From assembly GCA_025738555.1 (NCBI GenBank), contig JAOVFP010000015.1, positions 2,480,001 through 2,544,000 of the forward strand: DNA of 64,000 nucleotides. Reading direction: 5' to 3'. The notes beneath the pieces are model-generated. The model saw nothing but the letters and a program-made list of their open reading frames with translations, did no database searches and had not been told where the DNA came from. The stretch is from Cyathus striatus (lineage: Eukaryota > Basidiomycota > Agaricomycetes > Agaricales > Nidulariaceae). Positions 13,162 to 25,100 of the stretch are shown here, piece by piece. Position 1 is the first letter of the stretch, and the number at the start of each line of letters is the position of its first letter. The position numbers and the translations under genes were made by a program.

Positions 13162-14434
13162 TCACCGCTTCCTGTTATTCTGCATGGAAAGAATTTGCAC
13201 GATGCGAATAAAAATGTTGATCATATCCAACTCCAGGCTGATGGCTTCTCTCATAGGATCGGGTTTCATAAGTCCTTGCTCGGCCATGCGTGCATGTTGC
13301 AGGATTTTCTGGGTGCTGGCAGTGCATAAAAGATTTAGACTGGCATGATCTATAAAATAATCACAGCCACTTACTCGTAAAGAACGAAACCACCAAAAAC
13401 GGCCAAACCGCCGTAGAGGGAGATTGCCTCAGTGAAAGCAAGAGACCGAATACCCATAGGTAAAACCATCGGTGCAAGCGAGCTCAAAGCAACGACGGTC
13501 ACACCAGCAAGGAGGGGACCACCAAGATTAAGGTATTTGTCATTGGTAGCTGTAGCGCCGACATATGAAATTGCTCCCACCACTCCACAAGTGTAAAGGG
13601 CGGCGCGAGAGAGAATGGCAGGACTAAGGAAGAACAAAGGACTAAGAGTTGCCGCTTGACAAGCATTGAATGCCTAATATATATCAGTACTTGTGTAACA
13701 ACAATGACCAGGGAACGAGCGTACCAACCAGAATAGATGCTTCTGCACTGTCTTTTCGGGAGGTGTGTAATATACGCCCATCATCGAACCAATGCTACCG
13801 ACAAGACTAACGCCAAGGACAACCCCTACAAAAGTCAACTGAACTAAGGACTGAAAGGCGCATTAATCATTAAATTACTTACAAGGGTTTGCTGCCATGA
13901 TCCTGAATGCGAAACCAGAACGGAACATGGAACGCGCCGCTAGAGCTGTCAGCAGCAGTCCACCTCCAGTGTATCTGAAGCTGCTGTGGAGATACTCTTT
14001 CTCGGCAACAGAGAGATCATCTCGTGTTTCGCGATTAAAAACTGCCTGAACTGCAACAACGGCTCCAGCTACGCCAGCCTAGAAAAATGTCAGTGTCATC
14101 TATCGACTTAACAGACAGATAAGCTCACCGCTGTTAAGGCCATGCGCTGCCAGGAAATGCGTTGCGATTGTTGAATAATTGGTTGTTGTTCAGTCATGAA
14201 TGTCCTGGAGCCTCTCATAACAGTTCCTGGCGCGAATAAAAGGCCAGATTTGTGCTTCGTCAAGGCCTGTAATACTGAACGATCCTGTCTTACAGTGCTG
14301 AATGTCCTAGCAGACGCATTACGAGCGACAGATGAATGGAGTATAGTAGGATTGGGTCGTATAAGACCACCGAAGGAAGCTACGCCAAAGCGTAGCATGG
14401 TAGAGGGTTTTAGAAAAGTAGGAAAGAACTTCAA
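13162..14434 (-). CDS. Mitochondrial GHITM/MICS1-like Bax inhibitor-1 family protein
   Basis: Inner-membrane protein of the TMBIM/Bax-inhibitor-1 family, linked in animals to cristae structure and ion exchange. The N-terminus is basic and hydroxylated with few acids (RNASARTFSTVRQDRSVLQA), as expected for a mitochondrial presequence. Several TM segments follow: RYTGGGLLLTALAARSMFRS, CVVLGVSLVGSIGSMMGVYY, ALYTCGVVGAISYVGATATN, GPLLAGVTVVALSSLAPMVL and TEAISLYGGLAVFGGFVLYE. The last exon gives the family C-terminus with MREAISLELDMINIFIRIVQ, ending NNRKR. Five or so introns. Convergent with SLY1 (143 bp apart), so the 3' untranslated regions probably meet. Family is firm; GHITM-like subfamily is inferred from the presequence and C-terminus. 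Confidence 0.88.
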
Positions 14435-14687
14435 AGCACTGGGGAATGAGTTTAATACTACGCGGTGAAGAACGCATATAAACCTGTCCCCCGCCGCTTG
14501 AATACGTCATCCCGTTGTTATTCCCACGATATGTGAGCCGCCCCGATGACCATTCGTTATTAAGCCATACTGTACGGAACTCATTCCGACTTATCCGAAC
14601 ATGAGTGTTATGCATTAGTATATATAATAATCAGTGAGTACAACATACAGGTGGAAAATAAAAATGATTATTCTACAAGTCAATAGC

Positions 14688-17078
14688 TCATGGTTTACTA
14701 CGAGATATAGGCGGTAGAAGCTCTTTCTTTCCAGGGCCATGAATAATGTCGCTTTGCAGCGCAGGAATTTTTGATGCATCAATAATTCCAACTTGACGGC
14801 ATTCTAAAGCAAGGGCAAGACGATATGTGCCGGCGTATGATTGCCAATCGAATTCGAAAACACCAGGTTTCTCCACACCCGCGTACCATGACCACTTCTT
14901 TTCGCGTGTCTATTGATTGTCACAGTTAATAAGACTTAAGAGTAGGTAAAGGAACACTTACCATAACATCATATATGTACATCCATCCATCAGCACTTCC
15001 AGTTGCCATCCACCGTCCATTTGGGCTAAATGACAGTGCATATACAGGTCGCTTATGATCCGCAAATATCTTCAAGCACTCTCCGGTTACAGAATCCCAT
15101 AACCGGGCCGTCCCATCAAATGATGATCTGTGAAATCGTAAACATGTCACAAAACCCATGCTAATTTACTTATTTCACTTACGTCGCCAGTAACTCATTC
15201 AATCTCGTAGGAGATGCCGGACACCATCCAATGGTACTGACTGAATGTTTGTGACCTTCAAGAACAATGGAATGTTCCGACGCCGATAGCCCCGGTATTG
15301 TTTCATCAGCTGTGATGTGCTCAACATTCCAAACGCGTGCTGTCATATCGTCTGAGCAAGAAGCTAGTCGTGTACCCCGAGGGTTAACTTTAATTTGGTT
15401 TATTTCATTTTGATGCTCGCTGTAAAATTTGATATTTATACATGCACACTAGATATCCAAATTAAATTCCACTTACTGGAAGGTTTTTATTGGATTGGCT
15501 TCGTCCACACGCAAGATATGTATCCTTTGATCGGCACCTGCGCTTGCAAACGTTGTCTCGTTTAACCAATCTACATCCAAGCAACAGTCTGATCCCAAAC
15601 CGTGAGAAATGTTAACTTTACGACTTTAGTATTTCATTACCTGTGTGACAGCGATATTGCCTGACTAAACACTTTTCCCAAACATCCCAAAGACAAGATG
15701 TCCCATCTAAACTTGCTGTAACAAGCCATCGTCCAGATTTCGAAAACTTCGCAGCGAAAATTGGAGCCTATAAACAATTAATTCGTGTTAAAAGTACAGT
15801 TTCTGTAATGGGAATATTACCTTATGTTGCGTATGCGAAAAGTAGATTTTACCATCAAATGTTGCTATACGAATTATAGCATCATAAGATCCAATGGCAA
15901 GTAAAGTACCATCGGAATTCCAATGCAAAGAAGTTAGATCTCCTTGCTCTGGCTTCTCCAAATTTAACGTAATCGGAGCCCGAGGAGCGGGAGCGAATTC
16001 ATCCTTATTGACGGCATCGGGAAGATTCCACAAATTTACTACGGAATCCTTGGACCTAACCCAAACACCATTAAAATGCAAGGAAAATTATAAATATGCT
16101 ACATACCCGGTGGCAAGTATACCATGTTTCACTGGGTTAAAAGCGCATACGAATACCTAACAAAGACACTGAGTTTCAAATTTAAACACCATACAGATTT
16201 TGTATACTTCAGTCTTGTGTCCTGGAAGCATGAGAATGGACTTTGGATTTGTCACATCATCACCAGGTCCCTGAGTGCGGATTTTCAATTTCGTTGGTTT
16301 TTTTGTTTGGACATCCGTCGTCGTAACAGCAGAAGGTGCTGGTGTTGGTACTGATGGAGCAGGTGTCTTAGGCTTATTCGCTACAAGCCCATTGTCAGAA
16401 AATCAGATCCAAAACCTAGTCAATAAGTCATACATTCCAAAGGTGCATCCACGTCCATAGCATCCGAATCATGTTTTGCACGCTTCTCAGCAGGAGCATC
16501 AATAGTTACGGGTGAAACCTTGCGCTTTCCTTCGGGGACAGGAGCACCAGCAGTAGTTGGCAGTGGAACTTCCTTAGCAGAAATAGCACTACTAGTAGCT
16601 TCCTCCAGTACTCTAGATACCACCGTTTTCGCAGGTTGTGTAGGTTCTCTAGGTTGTTCTGTGTTTGTAGGCATAGCGTCGGGATTAGAAACATTAGAAA
16701 CGACAGGTGCAGATTTGACAGCTTGAGCATCCACGGAGCAGACGTGTGGTTCGAGGAGAGAAAAACCAGTTTTGCAATTGGTAGTTATTGAATCGCCACG
16801 CCAGTGTGATTCCATTTCAAGATATAGAAGTGCCTTGCTGAGAAGTTCAACCAGCTCTCCTCTTGGAATATGCTTCCCAAAATGCGGTGAATTCTGTAGG
16901 CGGCCTTCATTTCGAAGGGTAAATGCGGAGTGATTGAAACCTGAATTAATTGCAGGCGTCAGACCAGACGATATTCTCCACGACCAACTTGGAAAAACAA
17001 ACCAGAATCCTTAAAATATGAATAGATCAAACAGTTTACCTCCTCTGCTGTAATACGAATTGCCTCCTCTGAAGCCAT
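14688..17078 (-). CDS. TBL1/SIF2-like LisH and WD40 corepressor subunit
   Basis: Homologue of TBL1 and yeast Sif2, the WD40 scaffold of the Set3/SMRT histone deacetylase complex, acting in the nucleus. The N-terminus, from ATG 17078, encodes a LisH motif across an intron (VNCLIYSYFKDSG joined to FNHSAFTLRNEG). The middle (about 16810-16440) is a Pro/Thr/Val-rich linker with a basic patch (KRKVSPVTIDAPAEKRAKHD), probably a nuclear localisation signal. The C-terminal half is a run of WD40 repeats, e.g. STLRLWN-type blades and FDGTARLWDSVTGECLKIF (about 15110) and FSPNGRWMATGSADGWMYIY (about 15000). It ends with a family-specific tail (FEFDWQSYAGTYRLALALEC) at 14688. About ten introns. Shares a short upstream region with the divergent DCAF11-like gene. 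Confidence 0.9.
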
Positions 17079-17347
17079 TTAGCAAAATATAAGATAAAGG
17101 GTTAGGGAAAGGAAATAAGAAGGAAGCGATGATGAGGGAGACTCGAGAGCTTCGTCTCTGAAATGCAAAGGTAAACGTGGTAAGGTAGGTTAGGGTTAGG
17201 TGCAGTAAATAATCTCCGCTTTATCTGGACTCTGTAGAGTTGCCGACTAGACATGTCACTACTTCCCCACGGGCCACTTGCTTGCAATGGGCCGTTATCA
17301 AGCTCCATTCTCAGTGCTCACTAAGCACGACATTTCCTTAGTTCTTC
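17079..17347. promoter_or_regulatory. Compact bidirectional promoter between two WD40 genes
   Basis: Only 269 bp separate the start codons of the leftward TBL1-like gene and the rightward DCAF11-like gene, so both must be driven from this segment. It contains short GGTTAGGG/GTTAGGTT-like repeats around 17100-17210 but no obvious TATA box. Confidence 0.6.
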
Positions 17348-19882
17348 ATGTCTGATACCCAGAACAATCGTGATAACGCATCCCCTGGCAATGAAGATAA
17401 TTCCAATTCACAACCTGAGAACCACTCTCGAAACACGTCAATAGAATCAACGACAGATGCAGCATTTCAGAGTATTCTAACTTGTATGTACTTTCTTTAC
17501 ATTTCCTAACCATATGCCTATTATCTGCAGCGCTATTGCGGTCATCTAGTACAACAGATACAACCGGAAACCAATCTAGTATCAGCATTGAAAACGTTAG
17601 TCTAAGTGCTTTGCAACGATTGCTATCGGGTCGTCTCGTCCGTTTAACAGGAAATGATATCGCTGAGGAGGAGGATGAACTCGAAGAGGAAGAGGAGGAG
17701 GAGGATGATGATGACGAAGACTACTATGCAACATTCCATAGGCACTCGCATAATTGGTTTCCAGATGTGACAAGCCCTCAGGAGGCTGGAATGGAATTGC
17801 TGAAAAGTGGTGACTTTGGAAGAGTTGGGCCAAAGTTAAGGAGCAGGGAAGGAGATTTGAACATATCCAAAACCATATTTAATAGGTCCGTTCGTCCGAT
17901 TGCACCTTTATACAGAGAGGAATACACCAGCGTGAGCATATTGATTCCATGAACACAATCAGTTAGATGTTTATATCAATCCAGAACTTGGTACCAAATA
18001 CAAACGGGACAACCGTGGCAAGCTATGGTGCTAACATCTACACGGCTCAGTTTTCTGATGGTGATACTTTACAAGGTTGAACATATCAGAAGCTAACGAC
18101 ACCATGATTCAGATTCTTCCTTCTATTATACATGTGCTCAAGGTGCGCAGCTCTAAAAATTTACCCTGAAAACCAGATCCTGTGTATAACTTTCTCGCCT
18201 GGTAACTGCTCACGGATAGATTTTCGGCTACATATCTTCGATACAACTGTGCCAAGGGATCCATGGCATGGGTTTCAAGCTTTTCATCGTCTTGGTTCAA
18301 GTCTCCAGGCAACAATGCATGTTAGAAAGACGATCCAGGGACATCCTGGACTCTGGACCATTACAGACGCCAACTTGTCACCTGACAACGAAAGGTATGT
18401 AACACTTCGACATTTAATGCAATGCTAAATGGAACTTTAGAATGATTTATGCTTCAATTGTGAGTATAGATCTATATAGTAATATTCACAATCGCGTTGG
18501 CTTATTGGCTTGATAATAGACCCCCACAGTGTATATGACCAGTACCGCTCCAGACGGATCTACTTCACAAGTGCCAATCCCATTTTCGGATCCCCGTAGG
18601 CGTGGACCGTTTTACAGCACTCACGACGACAACTTTGGAATTTGGAGCTGTAGATTTTCCGCCGATGGTAATGAAGTAGTTGCCGGAGGCAGTGGAAAGC
18701 TTTTCGGTAGAGTTGCACCTAAACCTCGTCTGTCAGACCTCGTATTAATTAACAAAATACAGTATACGATCTCCTTGCAAACAAACGAACTGTAAAGATC
18801 AATGCCCACCATGATGATGTTAATAGTTGTTGTTGGGCAGATACGGCATCTGGAAATGTACTTGTCAGCGCTTCAGATGACACGTTTCTTAAAGTCTGGT
18901 GCGTGATTAAAGCTGTAAGGTGAATCTACTACTATAGTCTCATCAATTATAGGGACCGACGCTCCCTTGGTTCCTCGCAGAAGCCTTCTGGTGTGCTAAT
19001 CGGGCATACAGAGGGTATAACATATGTGTCTGCGAAAGGTGACGGTCGCTATATTATTTCCAATGGAAAGGACCAGGCATTACGATTATGGGACCTACGC
19101 AAGATGCGCACAAGTGCAGAGCACGAAGCAGTTTCGAGTAAATCCTATGGTGTAGACGGTTTCGATTACAGGTTAGACTTGTCGTTTGTGTTTCTGCGGG
19201 TACTTGATACTATCCCAGGTATCCGCATTATCCCAAGCCGAAGTATTCGGCCCATCCTAAGGACTGCAGTGTTATGACTTACAGAGGTCATGCCGTATTA
19301 CGAACGCTGATAAGGTGCCATTTCAGCCCTGCGGAAACAACAGGGGGTCAATATCTATACTCTGGTTCGGCTGACGGTAAAATCCACGTGAGTAAGAGTC
19401 AATGCAGCATAATGGCGATATTAAGTTTATCTTTTCAGATTTGGTCACTCGATGGCAGGGTTGTTCAAATATTGGATCGTTCAAGGACTCTTCCGTCTTC
19501 GTTCGACGCATCTGGACCTGAGCCCGAAGCAACGAGCGGTGCAAGGACAAATACCTGCGTCCGTGACGTTAGTTGGCATAGCCAAGTGAGCATTGCTTGT
19601 CATTTTATCGAGAAAACAATGTGTAAAGTGTGATGCTTGAAATAGGAACCGGTGTTGATGAGTGCTGGATGGGAAAGCCGAGGGGGGAGCACAATTGCGC
19701 GACATGAGTGGAAAGGGCTGAGGAAGGCTCCGGGTGCAATTGAAGACTGGGTAGAAAAAAGCAATCTAGAGGAGGCCGAGCTGGAGAGCGAGCGGAGACA
19801 TTCCCGACGGGTTGAAGGGCGAAGACGAGCAGGCCGGCAATTACCAGGGTCCTTTTACGACGATGATGAGTTCATGTTCTGA
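17348..19882 (+). CDS. DCAF11/WDR23-like WD40 substrate receptor for CUL4-DDB1
   Basis: Predicted substrate-recognition subunit of a CRL4 ubiquitin ligase. The start at 17348 opens MSDTQNNRDNASPGNEDN. After the first intron comes a Ser-rich region and then a long acidic run (about 17665-17725, EEEDELEEEEEEEDDDDEDY), followed by the pre-WD segment SHNWFPDVTSPQEAGMELLK. The WD40 domain starts with TTVASYGANIYTAQFSD and continues with GIWSCRFSADGNEVVAGGSG, ALRLWDLRKM and a later SADGKIH blade. The C-terminal basic/acidic tail (LPGSFYDDDEFMF) ends at 19882. Eight or more introns of about 50 nt. The acidic N-terminal stretch and terminal blade order match the DCAF11 family; the nuclear or cytosolic role in proteolysis is inferred from animal WDR23. 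Confidence 0.87.
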
Positions 19883-20976
19883 GGGTAGGATTGGTGCATT
19901 ACGCGCTTGATTATGATAGTTTGGGTAGGATAGGAACAAATGAGGATAGATGGTGACTATCTTTGGAATGATGTTATGTACGAGGCTTGAGAAAACGAAT
20001 GGAAGAAGGGTTAACAGTCAACTCATGATCCATGGCAATAATGTGGGTCCGAGCCGGGCATGGAAGGCGTAGCAGAAACAGCTCCACGAAGACAAACATT
20101 CTGGTTCCACGAGGAGGTAACACGAGCTATAGGTAAGGGACAGATGGGCGCGATAAGAGTGTGCTCCGGGGAAGCAGGACGAGAACAGAGAATTGAACAG
20201 CCGGGTTGTTGAAAGCAAAAGCAATGCAGATGAGGAAGTGGAAAGCATGGCAAAAAGTTGAAGGACATCAACAGCTGGGGAAGCGGAGATCAAAACATCA
20301 TTCAGCTATCGATCAAAATATTATAATTATATTAATATTGTTACGTGCAACTATTCAGTCCACAAGTTATTACACAGAGTATTATTCTTGTCTCGCGGAG
20401 TTCCTGATATCTTCCGCATTCAATATTCAACTCACATTGCTTGTCTCCGATCCTCCTGGACTGTACAAGAATGGTGCCTCGTTCCCAACCACCAACCTCC
20501 GTTGACTGCACAGGCATTCGGCCACGACTCTCTCTCTGTACCCGATCACGATTGCTCTCATCCAAGTGTGGCCCAGCACCATCACATCAAATCACTTGCG
20601 CAGTTTCAGCATCTCGAGACTGCCGCCCACTCGGCCAAAAACACACGACCCCAGCTCCTCTTTGTCCTTACTCAACGCGACTAATCAGTGTGGTGTGGCG
20701 TACCTGATTTCCATTGTTCTCCCTGCTGATCTCAGGCGTGTATCCGATCTCTAACCTTCATATATAACTCATGCCAATGTGACCGGCCATGAAAAGAGCT
20801 GTTAATCTACGTTACCGTTCCACCATCGTGTTTCACGAATAAAAGGATGCCCTACCAAGACCAGTGACATTCTTTCGCTTCCCTCCCCTTCCACTAACCT
20901 TCCTCGCCAATGCTCCCCATATAAACGCCCATCCTTACTCTAGCCTGTCATCTAATAACCACTCTGCACCGTTCGG
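19883..20976. other. Intergenic stretch
   Basis: About 1.1 kb between the DCAF11-like gene and the orphan gene at 20977. Short frames occur on both strands (for example 20018-20293 minus and 20388-20684 plus) but have no recognisable composition or splice structure. The last 150 bp are pyrimidine-rich and contain TATATAACTC near 20760, a possible core promoter for the downstream gene. Confidence 0.45.
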
Positions 20977-21984
20977 TTGTATTGCGGTATGCCACGTTCA
21001 AGTCCTCACGCGGGCGTTTCTACGTTGGAAACCTTCCATCCCACCGGCTCCTTACATGGCTACAGAATTCCCCTCCAGCCCGATATAAATCCCGCTTCCG
21101 CCAATAATCCGACAATGCGTGGAGAGTTACATTTCCGCCACCAAATTTCGCCCTTCACGACGACTTGTCCTGATATAAATGAAAGAGGCCTTTATATTGA
21201 TGTCCCAGAGCTCCAGGAGGATCTATACTACAGTTCACCTCCCTCCGCATCCTCAGAGAATATGATCATAACTCCACCTATGCCCTCCCAGGACGGATTT
21301 CTTGGCCATCCTTTACCTCCCGTTTCACCTGCATCCTGGCTAAAAGCCTCGAATTCACCTAGTGATGTATGGCGTTTTGATACTTTGATATCACCAACGC
21401 GGTCATCAGAATCAAGCAGATGCGGTGAAAAGGAGCCTTCAATTTGGAATGTTTTCCCTGGACACACTAGCAACTTCTATGATCAAGCCCTGATTTCAGT
21501 TAATCAACCAGATATTTCTGGCTTTCAAAACGAGGAGTCATCAACGTACCCAGAACCTTCTGCAGGCTGTCGATTCACAAGTAATAGCCTGGGTACATTA
21601 CCTTCGTTATCTTCGGCTCCGTTTAGTTTGGAAACCCCCTATATTCCACCGCCTGTCTCCGTCCAGCAGCATCCTATCAAGCTGCATCAACCGCGACCTT
21701 CCCGGTATATACCCATCATTTCTCTGTCAGACCTAGCATCTGCGTATGACAGCGACTCGGATGGAGCTGCGGACTCGCCACAGGAGTCTCCATTCGACCA
21801 CTTTTCGTCGTCATCACTCCATGATAATTATCAACTTCAGTCTGAGAGACAGGCAATGTTCCTCTCCAGTGGGGAAACGGATCCATGTAAGGATCATCCG
21901 AGCACCCTTGCGTATTCAAATGAGACAGTACAGCAAGTTATCAAGTGCTCTTGCGGGTGTATGGGATCTTATCTTATACATTAA
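20977..21984 (+). CDS. Uncharacterised Ser/Pro-rich protein
   Basis: A single uninterrupted frame of 335 codons in a genome where most genes have many introns. The product is rich in Ser, Pro and Thr, mostly disordered, and has no TM segment or signal peptide. Recurrent short blocks such as PPMPSQDGFLGHPLPPVSPA and SLETPYIPPPVSVQQHPIKL look like linear interaction motifs. An acidic Asp/Ser stretch (AYDSDSDGAADSPQ) lies near residue 260. The C-terminus ends in a small cysteine cluster (IKCSCGCMGSYLIH). Codon use looks protein-coding. The start could also be the Met four codons downstream (MPRSS). I do not recognise the family; a transcriptional regulator or signalling scaffold would be a guess. 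The following 190 bp to SKI2 is AT-rich 3' sequence. Confidence 0.65.
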   Translation: MYCGMPRSSPHAGVSTLETFHPTGSLHGYRIPLQPDINPASANNPTMRGELHFRHQISPFTTTCPDINERGLYIDVPELQEDLYYSSPPSASSENMIITPPMPSQDGFLGHPLPPVSPASWLKASNSPSDVWRFDTLISPTRSSESSRCGEKEPSIWNVFPGHTSNFYDQALISVNQPDISGFQNEESSTYPEPSAGCRFTSNSLGTLPSLSSAPFSLETPYIPPPVSVQQHPIKLHQPRPSRYIPIISLSDLASAYDSDSDGAADSPQESPFDHFSSSSLHDNYQLQSERQAMFLSSGETDPCKDHPSTLAYSNETVQQVIKCSCGCMGSYLIH

Positions 21985-22173
21985 ACAGGCCACGGCCTTT
22001 TAGCTGCACTTACAGGCACTTACCCGTTTGGTTCTTCACTACATTTTAATTTTATTTATTCCATCCCATTGATATCACAATATGTAACATAAGTAGCATA
22101 TACTACACATTTTTATCGACACACTTATTACACAAGTACTTCAAGTTAACGGAAATGGCTTCCAGTCGAGTTC

Positions 22174-25100
22174 CTAAAAGTATAGGCTTGCCGCGAATAC
22201 AACTAAAAGATCACGTAAGTATTGACCAACCAAGTTGAACCGCCTTACTCACTGTCGCGCTTGATTTTAATCTGGGCTTCCTCCATCTTCTTGAATAACT
22301 CGGCATCTCCAATAACCCGGGCAGCATCCTCTAACTTCTCTACATGTTTCATCCAGACGGGTAATAACGCGCACAATAGTGCCTTCTGCAACATCTGTAA
22401 GAGTAGTGATTTGCTCGAAAGGCTATACATGGAATTAGAAGGGCGATGTTCCGATGAAATACTATGAAACAAATACTTGCCATTCCCTTCGCCCATTCAT
22501 ATACTACTTCCATGAGGCCAAAATTCACGGTCGATCGGAAGTCTTCAACGGCCACCTTGTGAACATCTTGTATACGTCCTATTCGATCACTGATAGCTAA
22601 GATTGCGTCTCGGCCCTCCTCTAGTTTTGGGGGACAACTGGCTCGACATCTGTTTTTTCCTGGAATACAAAGCATGAAAGCAACGCCACGACTTCTTCTG
22701 GTTCATAGCTGGCTAAGGTATTCTCTAGTATCAACTCTGTGAGAATCAACTCATTAGCAGAGTTTATCTGTATTTTAAATTGTCAATCATTGTCTGTGAA
22801 AAAAATAGGAACAAACCATCCATACCTCGCAAGCAACCCTTCCCTTCAATAACACGGTGGAATTCTCATCGACAAACTTCAATTCTTTAAGCACCTCCAC
22901 TCTTTGTTCATAATCAGGGATGAGTTCGAGATTTTGATCGGACAAAGCATGTTTTAAATTGGCAATGTTGGCACGAAGAACCTTTTCTCCATGAACTACG
23001 GCATACTAGAAACGCGTAAGCCGTCATTGTCGCGAATACATTAAAGACGTACATGTTCTTTAAAGTTCGGACATTGAACGCAGTTCTTCATGCGGAGAGC
23101 GTGTACTAGCTGATCTCTAGACCTGAGTGTTTCTTGGAATTCCAAGGAGCGTATTCTGCTCCAATCGACTTCAGGAATTTCGCCACTTGGAAACCATTCA
23201 CAGATCAGCGCTTGCAATGTCTTGATTCCCTCAGTCATGCGAGATATGAGATGTCGTTCCACAATTGCGTCGACATCAACCTTAACAATAGATTGAACGA
23301 CGGGACTATGCTATGATATTTGTATCGGCTTACCTTAATTATTCGGGACGTAACAAAAGATACACTCGACAAAGGTACTGCTCTGACCTCATAAACGCCG
23401 TCATCGGCTCCTAGATCTTGGAGACCCGGCGGCCACTGGGGATAAACAGTTTCAGGATCGATATCTACTCTCCACGGTCAAGTTCATGCCAGAATAATAG
23501 CAGATAAACAAACCTCGTCGAGCACTTTTTATCTCGGGATTCACAAGAGCTAATGCGTAGTATGTCTTCACCCTTTCCCGCAATCCTGTATCTAGCGCCT
23601 GAACTGGAGCCTGCTTCAACAGAACAGCAATGTTGCTTGGATAAAAGTGCTACAAAGGCTATTTATTAGCTTTGAATTATTGTGAAGGCGAGAAGTCGTA
23701 CCCCATCCCTTAGAACGACGACGCGACCGGAAGTGAATAACTTGGCACCTTGGGGATGGCTTACAGCCATCTCTAACAGCCGTTGATTTCTTTCTACAAT
23801 ATCATACATATCATCGTAAAAGGCCTGAATATCTTCGCAGATGTCACATGTGAGTTTTGGCAATGAAGAAAGAATTCTTTCATTCTTTTTTACGAGTGAG
23901 TAAAAGGATAAATAAATGAATAAACACATGAAATTACTCGCCTCTATTACTTTCTTCTGGTTTTCGGGAAGAAGTTTTTGTGAGGCATTTTCGGAGAAGC
24001 TCCTTTTGATCATTTCTTCGACTTTCAGTGCTTCCACTCTGAGCAGGTTCAAGATCATGTTGTAAGTAAGCCTGAATTGTGAAGATAGTTTTCCAGGAGT
24101 GCCAAGGATCATTGTATTCAAAGTAGTTTGCTGGAAAAGCATATATTAGGAGTAATCAGTGGCAAATTGTTGCTCATACCTCTGGTATCGAGTCGTTTGC
24201 AACGATAATCACAGTTCCGGTCGAATCAAGTCCTCTGCGACCTGCACGTCCGGCCATTTGTGTATATTCTCCAGGAAGGATATAACGGAAGCTACGACCA
24301 TCATGCTTTCGAATGCTTGAAAAAACTACACATTTAGCGGGCATATTCACACCCTAGGCACAAGATATCAGCAAGAATGTAGCTATCCACGCTCAACTTA
24401 CCATCGCAAAAGTCTCTGTCGCAAACAGTATCTTGACAAGCCCTCGTGCGAACAGTATCTCGACAAGCTTCGTATAACGAACGTCAAATACAAATGAAAT
24501 AGGTTTTGATATATTCATACCTCCTTTACTAAAGGCAGCAAACCGCCATGATGGATGCCTATTCCTCGTGATAACAAATCTCGCATTCTAGCAATCTGCG
24601 GAAGCTTTCGATCAGAGCCTATCAGAAGTGAGTTGCCGTAAGATATGAAGTAAACCCATATCAACCTTTCAAGCGTGAAAGAGCCTTTTCAATTGCTACA
24701 TGAACTTCACTCTTTTCGACCGATGAACACAAGTCTTGATTTGTGAGTGTACCTGCGTTTTCCTCGCATCTCTTCTTGGAAAATGTAAAAACAACAACAG
24801 GGAGTAGCGCCTTCTTTCGAAGATGACCAAGGAGATGGACATATAGATTTTTATCGCTACCAGTATGAATAGACCTTGAAGGTCCTCCACCTCTGGGAGT
24901 AGATATCACATTTCCACGTCCCCCGCGACCGGGTGGTCCTCCTCGCGGTTGACCTCTTTGAGCGGTGGCACTACCCCGAGCCCCGACGCGTTGTATAGGC
25001 GGAATCCCGGCCGCCTCACGTTCTTTGTCCTGTTTACGCCTCAATGCTTCACCTGCTTCTTTGTACCTACAGCATATGATTCAGTAACTCTGAGCAAGTG

